From a bacterium (GTDB lineage Bacteria > Krumholzibacteriota > Krumholzibacteria > LZORAL124-64-63): a DNA stretch of 13,626 nucleotides. The DNA is taken from assembly GCA_003646045.1 (NCBI GenBank), contig QNDV01000017.1:1-13626 (forward strand), in the 5' to 3' direction. Below, piece after piece: positions 1 to 6,788 of this stretch (the stretch's first letter is position 1; the number at the start of each line of letters is the position of its first letter). The position numbers and the translations under genes were made by a program. Below the pieces are notes generated by a model, which was given only the letters and a program-made list of their open reading frames with translations, did not search any database and was not told where the DNA came from.

Positions 1-1410
1 GATTTCAACATGACTCTGGAAGCCGGTAGTACCGTCACCCAGGGTGGCGTTTTCTGCCAGCAGGTGTTTGTCGGTGCCGGTGCCCCCTTGCCCGACCGCT
101 ACTACGCCGACCTGCCCGATGTGGGCCTGCTGTTCCCGGGCGACCAGGTGCACTACTACATCACCGCCGAGGACGATCTCGGTGGGGTGCTTGAAGTTGC
201 CACCATGCCTGGTGATCTGGCTGACTTCGCGGACTTCGACAACGTGCTGGGTTACAGCTCATCGTGGACCATGCGTTGCCTGCCGACGATCATAGACGAG
301 TTCGGCACCCAGCCGGCGATCCTGTTCTGGAACGATTTCGCCAACCGTGGCGGCCAGAACGAGTGGTACACGTCCTTCAACCAGCTCGGCCTGGTTGCCG
401 GTACGCACTTCGACCACTTCTACACCCACGGTCCCAGCTCCGGTGTCGGCAACGGCCTCGGTGCCCACGCGACCGCCAGTCAGATCGCTGGTTATGAGAC
501 CCTGCTGTACACTGCGGGTAACCTGGCTTCGTTCACCCTGTCCAACGGCGATCAGCTGAACGACTCCGGTGACGATGTCGGCCTCATCACCGGTTGGCTG
601 GATCAGGGCAACAAGAACGCCTATATGACTGGCGACGAGTTGGCTGGCGACATGTCCGCCTCCGGCGTCACCACGGGTACGTTCCTGTCCGACTACATGA
701 ACGTAACGTTCAACAGCTACAACCTCCGGCCCTTGATCGGTGGCCAGACCGCTCCGCGCGTGCTGATCACTGCTTCAAACCCGGTGTTCACGTCGATTGA
801 CAGCTGGGTCGCCTATGGTGGCTGTGCTGGCATCAACACCTTCGACGCCGTGACGGCAGTGAACGATGGCGTGCGTATCGCCACCTTCGCTGACGACTCG
901 GGTGTTGACGGTGGTTACGTGTACAGTGCCTGTACCATCGCTTCGGGTGTCGGTACTGCTGCCACGTCCGAAGTGATTACCATGCCGTACGACTTCATGT
1001 TCATCTACACCGATCCCAACGAGGGCAGCAAGGCCAACGCCACGCTCGCCGCTCGGGTTCGTGTGCTGAAGGACATCCTGGCACGGTTCGGTATCGTTGG
1101 TGACCCGATTGAGGTCTCCGCTGCTGCTCCTGCGGTTGTCATGAGCATCACCAACTACCCCAACCCGTTCAACCCGACGACGACCATCAAGTACGTCGCG
1201 CCGCGCAACGGCGAGATGTCACTGAAGGTCTACAACGTTCGGGGCGAGCTGGTTCGCACCCTGATCAACGGTACCGTTGCCCAGGGCGAGGACAGCATCG
1301 ACTGGAACGGCAAGGACGACCGAGGCAGCCGCGTTGCCAGCGGTGTGTACTTCTACGAAGTGCGCATGGGCAACGATGTCATGGTCAACAAGATGGCTCT
1401 GGTGAAGTAG
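1..1410 (+). CDS. Secreted GATase-like protein with FlgD-like/T9SS-type C-terminal sorting domain (5'-truncated)
   Basis: The reading frame is open to the left edge, so the true start and signal peptide lie outside; the ATG at 10 is probably internal. Counting from that ATG, residues 35-60 (FPGDQVHYYITAEDD) look like the end of a beta-sandwich. Residues 101-360 resemble a ThuA/class I glutamine-amidotransferase-like fold: a hydrophobic strand (AILFWNDF), a second strand ending in a short turn (YETLLYTAGN), and a later YMTGDELAGD loop. I see no Cys-His-Glu triad, so catalysis is unlikely. Residues 378-466 form a typical FlgD Ig-like/type IX sorting domain, with NYPNPFNPTTTIKY, LKVYNVRGELVRTL and SGVYFYEVRMG before the terminal KMALVK. 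In the FCB group such domains direct outer-membrane export or anchoring. All 28 Asn codons are AAC and all 8 Lys codons AAG, which suggests high expression. The domain reading is firm at the C-terminus and moderate for the middle; the function is unknown. Confidence 0.85.
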   Translation, partial: DFNMTLEAGSTVTQGGVFCQQVFVGAGAPLPDRYYADLPDVGLLFPGDQVHYYITAEDDLGGVLEVATMPGDLADFADFDNVLGYSSSWTMRCLPTIIDEFGTQPAILFWNDFANRGGQNEWYTSFNQLGLVAGTHFDHFYTHGPSSGVGNGLGAHATASQIAGYETLLYTAGNLASFTLSNGDQLNDSGDDVGLITGWLDQGNKNAYMTGDELAGDMSASGVTTGTFLSDYMNVTFNSYNLRPLIGGQTAPRVLITASNPVFTSIDSWVAYGGCAGINTFDAVTAVNDGVRIATFADDSGVDGGYVYSACTIASGVGTAATSEVITMPYDFMFIYTDPNEGSKANATLAARVRVLKDILARFGIVGDPIEVSAAAPAVVMSITNYPNPFNPTTTIKYVAPRNGEMSLKVYNVRGELVRTLINGTVAQGEDSIDWNGKDDRGSRVASGVYFYEVRMGNDVMVNKMALVK

Positions 1411-1434
1411 TTCGCTGCTTCAGCGCAAGCTGTC

Positions 1435-1468
1435 GGGGAGCGGTCCTGCGGGGCCGCTCCCCATTTTT
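1435..1468 (+). terminator. Rho-independent terminator of the first gene
   Basis: GGGGAGCGGTCC (1435-1446) pairs with GGGCCGCTCCCC (1451-1462) around the tetraloop TGCG. The 12-bp stem has a single G-T wobble and is followed by A and then TTTTT (1464-1468). It starts 24 bases after the stop codon, so it cleanly separates the first gene from the downstream operon. Confidence 0.92.
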
Positions 1469-1726
1469 CATGCCGCGGGCCGGTTGAACCGGTGGATCCA
1501 CAAGTCTAACCCGGTTTAGCGCCGCCCAAGGCCGAAAACTCCGTCTTCTAAACAAGCTTTGGTTGACACCGCGCGGACCCGCTCCCTATATTTCAGGGGC
1601 TGAAACCTGACCAATCCCGCTGGCCGAAACCACTTGAGGCTGGCACGGTATTCCGCCGCCAGTCCCACCAATGCGGCGGCCAGACACCTGTGAAGCCATA
1701 TCGCTTCCGAGGGGGCGCATACCAGT
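1469..1726 (+). other. Intergenic region and roughly 127-nt leader before the lipoprotein operon
   Basis: No gene is supported here. After the terminator the stretch holds the promoter at 1563-1592 and then an untranslated leader. In the leader, CCGCCGC (1653-1659) can pair with GCGGCGG (1673-1679), and CTGG (1640-1643) with CCAG (1680-1683). Together they give a bulged hairpin spanning 1640-1683. AGGGGG (1710-1715) is the likely ribosome-binding site, 11 bases from the ATG at 1727, which is a rather long spacing. No known riboswitch class is recognised. Reverse-strand frames crossing this region look like shadows of the downstream gene. Confidence 0.6.
1563..1592 (+). promoter_or_regulatory. 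Sigma-70-type promoter of the envelope operon
   Basis: A perfect -35 TTGACA (1563-1568) is separated by 18 bp from TATATT (1587-1592), which matches 5 of 6 bases of the -10 consensus. Transcription would start near 1599. It lies between the upstream terminator and the first lipoprotein gene and is the only near-consensus promoter seen in this gap. It is the classical bacterial form, not the TTTG/TAnnTTTG form of Bacteroidota. Confidence 0.78.
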
Positions 1727-4144
1727 ATGAGAAACCGGCGAAACAACGTATGGGGGCTGCTGGCGTCCCTGGCCATAGTGCTGCTGGTGCTGACAGGCTG
1801 CCGCGCCTTCGTGCCCGAAGTGGTGATCGTGAACAAGGCGCCGGAGACCTTCATCGTCGGGGCGCCGGTGGAGCATGGTGGAGGCTATTACCACTACCAC
1901 GTCTTCTGGTACGGCGCGGACGCCGACGGCAGCGTGGAACGCCTCGTGTGGGCCCTCACCGACACCACGGTACAGGACCCCCTGACCTCGGATGACGAGG
2001 AGGATGAGCGTTTCAATCCCGCGCTGGATGCCTCGACCCTGGAAATCGCGCACTGGACCACCAAGACCGACTCGGTATTCGACTTCAAGATCGAACAGGG
2101 TACCCGGATCTCGACCGATATGACCCTGCACATGGTGGCCATCGACGACTTCGGCGACTACGACCGGACACCGGCGCGACTGCATTTCTTCAGCAACACC
2201 CTGGGCACGCCGCTGATCCGTTTCTACCGGGTCAACCAGGATGATGGCGACACGGTGCGCATTGCCGTGGGCCAGACTGATACGGTGGGCTTCAACAGGC
2301 CATACGAAGTGACCTGGATGGGCAGTACTCCCAACGTCCTGAACTACGACCCGGACGCCCTCGCCAGGATCGATACGGTGTATCCTTTCGATGACGGTCT
2401 CTTCGGTTACAAGTGGTCCCTGCGGGGACAACTGCGCGGCGTGTGCATCCCGGCCCAGGAGGATTTCTGGCACCCACGCAAGTTCGACCAGGCCTCCGGC
2501 GACAGTTTTTCCTACTTCGGCGAAGTCACGAGTCTGGCGTTTGCCAACGACAATCCCCTGACCACCGACCCGTTCAACACGTTGCTGGAAAGCGGCCCGG
2601 TAAATCTCGTGGTCAATTCCGTCGATGTGGCGGGAGTGGAGGTGGCTGATTTCAGCCGCGAGTTCACCTTTATCGTGAACCGTGATCCCTTTACCGCTGT
2701 GCTGGATTCGGCTGCCCATGGCAGTGACCCCCAGATCTACCCCTACTACGAGTATCTCGACCACCCCCAGATCAAGTATCCCTTTGCCAATGGCGCCCGC
2801 ATACCCGACAGGACCTATGTGGTGGTGAAATCCCTGGGACGCGATGATCCGGACGACGTGCCCCTCGATGCGGGATTCGGCATCGGGCTGGAAGGTTTCG
2901 TGGCCGGACGGCGCTCCCATGTGGATGGTGGCCGCTTCGGTTTCGAGACTGCCACGAGTCCCCTGAACACGGATCTGGGCCTGCCCGATGCCAACGGCTG
3001 GTACGCCGACACCCTGGGCTTCATCGTGGGACCGCGCACCACCTACACCTTCAACATGACTGCGGCGGATGAACACGGTCGGCTTGACGGCACACCGGCC
3101 CAAATTAAATTCCACGTGGGTTATCCACCCTGTGTCCAATGTCTCGAGGTTATGCCCCGTGACTCGGACGTCTCGGATTTCCCCGACCCGGAGCTGGTCT
3201 GTTACGAGGAGGGCGGACCTGCCCATCCGTGTCTGGACGGTTCGGTCACCGGCTTGTCCGTGCGCGAGAATCCCACCGAGCCCACGGATCTGCAGTTCCT
3301 GCGGCCTGCCTTCTTCGCCATCGAGCGCTCCACGCGGCTGGTAACCCTGCTCGAGGATGTTTCAGGTCTGGAAGGAACCCACTACTGGATTAATGCGCGG
3401 GTCTACCGCATGTCGATCCTCTTCCACGGACAGGACGATCCGCGGGAGCGGTGGGATAATCCCCGCGACCGCATGATGGCCTGGCGTTACCAGGTGAACA
3501 ACGAATGCGACCCCAACAACCAGATCAAGGACGGCGGTGGCAGCGATGACATCACCCGGATCACTGCCAGTGAAAACGACCTGCTGTCCATCACCAGCGA
3601 GGGACTGTGGAAGATGGCGGTTGAAGTTGCCGTACCGGAGGAGTTGTTCAACTCGTCGCCGCTGCGCTTCCTGCAGTTCCTGAGCTTCGTCTGCCAGGGT
3701 GACCTGGAACTGGCGGAGGCTTTTTATTGGGGCTCCATCGTGCAATTGGGAGACGGTTCCGTGCAGGCGGTGGCGGTTGACCAGGCGACCTGCGCCGACA
3801 ACCCCCGCACACGGCCGACGGCCTACAACTACTTCAAGCAGGTGCGTCCCGTGGGGACGTTGCCTCCGGGATCCAACTGGCGGTCGTGTACCCTGGGGGC
3901 CGAGGTTTCGCCCGAGACGCGCAGAGCACTGGCCCTGCCCCTGAGTCTGGGGCCGGTGGCCCTGGAGAGCGGTGCTCCCGAACCCGATTATGACTGGCGC
4001 CGTGACCCCGACGGGAGTCCCTGGCGCAACGCCGATAATTCACCGGTGCTGGGCGTGCCGGTGCGTCAGGATTTCCGCATCGAGTTGCATGGTTCATACT
4101 TGGGGGTACCCCACGTGGTCGATTGCAACACGGTGCCGGAGTAG
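1727..4144 (+). CDS. Ig-like-domain lipoprotein, first gene of the envelope operon
   Basis: This 805-residue protein has a lipoprotein signal: a basic start (MRNRRNN), a hydrophobic core and the lipobox LTGC with Cys25 as the expected lipidated residue. Residues 37-157 form an Ig/fibronectin-like domain (NKAPETFIVG, FWYGADADGSV, DDFGDYDRTPARLHFF). A second copy of the closing strands appears at about 439-468 (AADEHGRLDGTPAQIKFHV), so the protein is built from repeated beta-sandwich modules. A cysteine cluster follows: Cys469-x2-Cys472, Cys492 and Cys502. No catalytic motif is recognised and no enzyme role can be assigned. The N-terminal domain aligns with that of the next gene, so the two look like diverged paralogs in one operon. 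The ATG is chosen because it gives a complete lipoprotein signal and has a purine-rich site upstream. It is a confident gene and a confident lipoprotein, likely envelope-anchored, with unknown function. Confidence 0.9.
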   Translation: MRNRRNNVWGLLASLAIVLLVLTGCRAFVPEVVIVNKAPETFIVGAPVEHGGGYYHYHVFWYGADADGSVERLVWALTDTTVQDPLTSDDEEDERFNPALDASTLEIAHWTTKTDSVFDFKIEQGTRISTDMTLHMVAIDDFGDYDRTPARLHFFSNTLGTPLIRFYRVNQDDGDTVRIAVGQTDTVGFNRPYEVTWMGSTPNVLNYDPDALARIDTVYPFDDGLFGYKWSLRGQLRGVCIPAQEDFWHPRKFDQASGDSFSYFGEVTSLAFANDNPLTTDPFNTLLESGPVNLVVNSVDVAGVEVADFSREFTFIVNRDPFTAVLDSAAHGSDPQIYPYYEYLDHPQIKYPFANGARIPDRTYVVVKSLGRDDPDDVPLDAGFGIGLEGFVAGRRSHVDGGRFGFETATSPLNTDLGLPDANGWYADTLGFIVGPRTTYTFNMTAADEHGRLDGTPAQIKFHVGYPPCVQCLEVMPRDSDVSDFPDPELVCYEEGGPAHPCLDGSVTGLSVRENPTEPTDLQFLRPAFFAIERSTRLVTLLEDVSGLEGTHYWINARVYRMSILFHGQDDPRERWDNPRDRMMAWRYQVNNECDPNNQIKDGGGSDDITRITASENDLLSITSEGLWKMAVEVAVPEELFNSSPLRFLQFLSFVCQGDLELAEAFYWGSIVQLGDGSVQAVAVDQATCADNPRTRPTAYNYFKQVRPVGTLPPGSNWRSCTLGAEVSPETRRALALPLSLGPVALESGAPEPDYDWRRDPDGSPWRNADNSPVLGVPVRQDFRIELHGSYLGVPHVVDCNTVPE

Positions 4145-4167
4145 AACATGAATGCGACCAGATCCAC

Positions 4168-4173
4168 GAGGAG
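4168..4173 (+). promoter_or_regulatory. Ribosome-binding site that favours the start at 4181
   Basis: GAGGAG lies 7 bases before the ATG at 4181. It supports that start over the in-frame ATG at 4148, which has only a shorter GGAG (4138-4141) overlapping the end of the upstream gene. Confidence 0.65.
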
Positions 4174-4180
4174 TTACAGC

Positions 4181-6712
4181 ATGAAGGTGCGTGCAACCGT
4201 GCTCATCGCGGTGGCCCTGCTGCTGGCGGCGGCGGGCTGTTCTACGGACACGGAACTGGGTGGAGTCAGGGTTCCCAATGCCCGTCCGGATACCAGGATC
4301 ACCGGTCAGCCACCGACCCTGCTCGAAGCGGGATTCGCGGTGCAGTTCCACTGGACCGCCTCGGATCCGGATTCCCGGATCAAGGGTTTCGAGTGGAAGA
4401 TCAGCGACAACGGAACCGACGGAATCAGTGCCCGGGACACCCTCACTGTGGACCCGCTGACCGGCGCCGAAATCAATCCCTGGCGTTTCACGGTGGCGAC
4501 CGACAGCACCTTCGTGGTCCTGGCCGACTTGCCCAATTTTCCTGGTGACGACGAGGGCAGGCCCCGCAGTTTCCGGTCCCATTCGTTGTTTGTGCGTGCG
4601 GTGGATGAGAAGGGCGCCGTGGATCCGACGCCGGCCTTCATTTCCTTCACCTCCACGACCATCGCCCCCCAGGGCAATGTGTCCTTTCCAAGCATGGGCG
4701 GTATCCGCGCCGCCCGGGTACCGCCCACGGTGAATATCGGCTGGTCCGGTACGGACGAGGATTTCGATTTGGGCACACCGACCCGTGTGCGTTACTTGTG
4801 GCGGTCGGCGGTGACCAGCGACGGGACCGTCATTACCATTCCCTACCTGTACAACCAGTACTACGAGGAAATGGTGGACTTCGAAGATCCCACCTACTGG
4901 TTTCCCTGGCGGCGGTACGATCCCGACGAGGAGAAGCGTCTGACGTCTTTCCCAGACCAGGAAATCGGTGAACATTTCCTCTTTGCGGTACAGTTCGAGG
5001 ATACGGCGGGCGCGGTGAGTGTGGGACGCAAGTACGGCATTGAGGTAGGCAATCTGCAAATCACGAGAGGTACCGGTCCGGCGATACAGTTGCAGGAGAT
5101 TTTCCTGGGCGATATGAGGGACAACATGTTCAGGAAAGTCGCGGCCGGGCAGCCCATGAGCTTCGTCTGGCGCGCCGACCCTTCCAGTTACAACGGCAAA
5201 GTCCTATCCATGCGCCACGGTTGGGACGTCAAGAACCTGACAGACCCCAACGACAGCGGCTGGATGGTGCCGGCCGGACTGTCAGCGCAGAACAAGTTCT
5301 CGGAAGTCCGCTCCTTCCAGGACGGCCCCCATACCTTCTTCCTGCAGATCAGGGACGACTCCAGGACGACGGTGACCTGGGAGATCAACATCGAAGCAGT
5401 CCCCTATATTCCCCGGACGTCCCAGGCGGAACTGCTGGTTATCGACCAGTTGGTGGACCAGGGCTTCCAGAACTGGGTCGACCGCGGCGGTAATCCCCGC
5501 AATGACGAGACCTTCCGCAATCCCTGGTGGCAGTTCCTGCAGAGTGGTCCCGGCGGTGTCGACGGCCTGGACTGGGAAATTGACCGGCTGGACCATACGG
5601 AAGTACCCGAGTACGACGATCTCGTCCGCTACAAGGCGGTGCTGTGCTACGCGGCCTTCGCGGCTTCGCAGACCATGTTCCAGCACTTCCGCTCGGAAAA
5701 CGGCAGGGATATCGACGGAAACGTCATCAAGAAGGACAAGTATGTCTGGCTTACCCCCTACCAGGAGCGGGGGGGGAATTTCTTCCTGGTTGGCGAGCGT
5801 TCGATGGCCTCTTTTCTGGAAGACGATTTCCGGTACATGACGCCCTTGGTCTTCGACAGCGCTGATCCCCCCTATCAGGGTGGCAATCTCTCCTACACTG
5901 TTTCCTTCGGGACCCGGGATCTGCCGGATGGTACCGAGATCCTGCGCGGGCCGTTGTTGTATCCGTACGCCACGGCCGGCATTTCCCTGATCGATTGGAC
6001 CTCGGCAGGGTCGAAATTCGTCTACGCCCGGCCCCAGACCGCGGCCGCGTTGCAGAGGCGGCGTGATTGCGTCGGTTTGAAGGGGCTCGTCCTGGACCAG
6101 GCGTTCAAGGACTACCATGGCGTGGGCCCGAGCGATTTTCGGGACACTATCTTTACCGATCCGGAAATTGACTGGCACGACGAGGATCGGTATTTCGCAG
6201 GCAAGCTGTCGATCATCACCAGCCAGTTCCCCTGGGCCGAGGACGAGTTTTTCGATGGCAACATAAGTACGCGCACGACGGACTGGGCTCCCCAGAGGTG
6301 TTCCGACCCGGCCGCTCCCGGTGGGTTGTGCGTCGAGCCCATGTTCCGCGGTCTGGCTCGATTCGACTGGTTGCGGGAATTCTGGTGGTCGCACGGCGAT
6401 CCGGAATGGCCTTCGGAAGGGGATCCCGACTTTTGGCCTTCCGGGGCGGGAGCCAAAGCCATGGACGACACTTGTGGAGCCATGGCCCTGACGGCCTATA
6501 CCCGTGGTGACGGTATGCAGATGGCTCGCGGCTCGGCCCGGACCAACGGCAGGATCTTCGGCTTCTTCTCGTACAAGATGACCGAGGACAAGCCGGGCGG
6601 TCGCCCCGACGTGTACTGGGGCTTCGATCCGTACCGCTTCAACAGCGAACAGATGAAGGATGTCATCCGCTGGGTGCTGTCCCGAAACTTTGAACTGGAA
6701 GTCTTGAACTAG
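4181..6712 (+). CDS. Ig-like lipoprotein with GATase-like C-terminal half, second gene of the envelope operon
   Basis: From ATG 4181 the product is 843 residues and begins with a compact lipoprotein signal (MKVRATVLIAVALLLAAAGC; Cys20 lipidated). The alternative ATG at 4148 adds 11 residues. Residues 33-160 are an Ig-like domain that aligns with the upstream lipoprotein: FHWTASDPDSRIKGFEW against FWYGADADGSVERLVW, and RAVDEKGAVDPTPAFISF against VAIDDFGDYDRTPARLHFF. Two further beta-rich segments follow at about 165-290 and 300-405. From about 416 to the end the pattern changes to alternating strands and helices (AELLVIDQLVDQGFQNWVDR, YKAVLCYAAFA, GGNFFLVGERSM, GFDPYRF, IRWVLSRNF), like a ThuA/GATase-like fold. 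I see no nucleophile-elbow Cys or triad, so it is probably a binding or structural domain. The 36-base gap after the previous stop indicates co-transcription. The gene and lipoprotein calls are firm, the fold is moderate, and the function is unknown. Confidence 0.9.
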   Translation: MKVRATVLIAVALLLAAAGCSTDTELGGVRVPNARPDTRITGQPPTLLEAGFAVQFHWTASDPDSRIKGFEWKISDNGTDGISARDTLTVDPLTGAEINPWRFTVATDSTFVVLADLPNFPGDDEGRPRSFRSHSLFVRAVDEKGAVDPTPAFISFTSTTIAPQGNVSFPSMGGIRAARVPPTVNIGWSGTDEDFDLGTPTRVRYLWRSAVTSDGTVITIPYLYNQYYEEMVDFEDPTYWFPWRRYDPDEEKRLTSFPDQEIGEHFLFAVQFEDTAGAVSVGRKYGIEVGNLQITRGTGPAIQLQEIFLGDMRDNMFRKVAAGQPMSFVWRADPSSYNGKVLSMRHGWDVKNLTDPNDSGWMVPAGLSAQNKFSEVRSFQDGPHTFFLQIRDDSRTTVTWEINIEAVPYIPRTSQAELLVIDQLVDQGFQNWVDRGGNPRNDETFRNPWWQFLQSGPGGVDGLDWEIDRLDHTEVPEYDDLVRYKAVLCYAAFAASQTMFQHFRSENGRDIDGNVIKKDKYVWLTPYQERGGNFFLVGERSMASFLEDDFRYMTPLVFDSADPPYQGGNLSYTVSFGTRDLPDGTEILRGPLLYPYATAGISLIDWTSAGSKFVYARPQTAAALQRRRDCVGLKGLVLDQAFKDYHGVGPSDFRDTIFTDPEIDWHDEDRYFAGKLSIITSQFPWAEDEFFDGNISTRTTDWAPQRCSDPAAPGGLCVEPMFRGLARFDWLREFWWSHGDPEWPSEGDPDFWPSGAGAKAMDDTCGAMALTAYTRGDGMQMARGSARTNGRIFGFFSYKMTEDKPGGRPDVYWGFDPYRFNSEQMKDVIRWVLSRNFELEVLN
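5769..5776 (+). repeat. Homopolymer run of eight G within the second lipoprotein
   Basis: Eight consecutive G bases encode the end of Arg530 and Gly531-Gly532. A one-base slip here would truncate the lipoprotein. Runs of this length can occur by chance in such GC-rich DNA, so it is recorded only as a possible slippage site. Confidence 0.9.
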
Positions 6713-6717
6713 GACAC

Positions 6718-6738
6718 CCGGGGGTGGTTGGCCCCCGG
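6718..6738 (+). other. Intercistronic hairpin without a T-tract
   Basis: CCGGGGG (6718-6724) pairs perfectly with CCCCCGG (6732-6738) around a 7-base loop, starting 5 bases after the lipoprotein stop. No run of T follows, so it is unlikely to be an efficient intrinsic terminator. It could instead stabilise the 3' end of the upstream message or tune the ratio of the second and third cistrons. Confidence 0.6.
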
Positions 6739-6788
6739 ACGGAGCGGCCACTGCCGGATCCGTCGCCAAACGCAGGGAGCGCACACGC

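Noticed and set aside
1586..3226. 546-residue open frame on the - strand
   Set aside because: It lies antisense to the first lipoprotein gene, which has a lipobox signal and recognisable domains. It reads as low-complexity Val/Gly/His/Arg-rich protein with no recognisable motif, and its frame crosses the promoter and leader. Typical antisense shadow in GC-rich DNA.
4148..4180. Upstream ATG for the second lipoprotein
   Set aside because: It has a modest GGAG upstream and would still give a hydrophobic signal. The ATG at 4181 has the stronger GAGGAG and gives a compact standard lipoprotein signal. It remains possible as an alternative.
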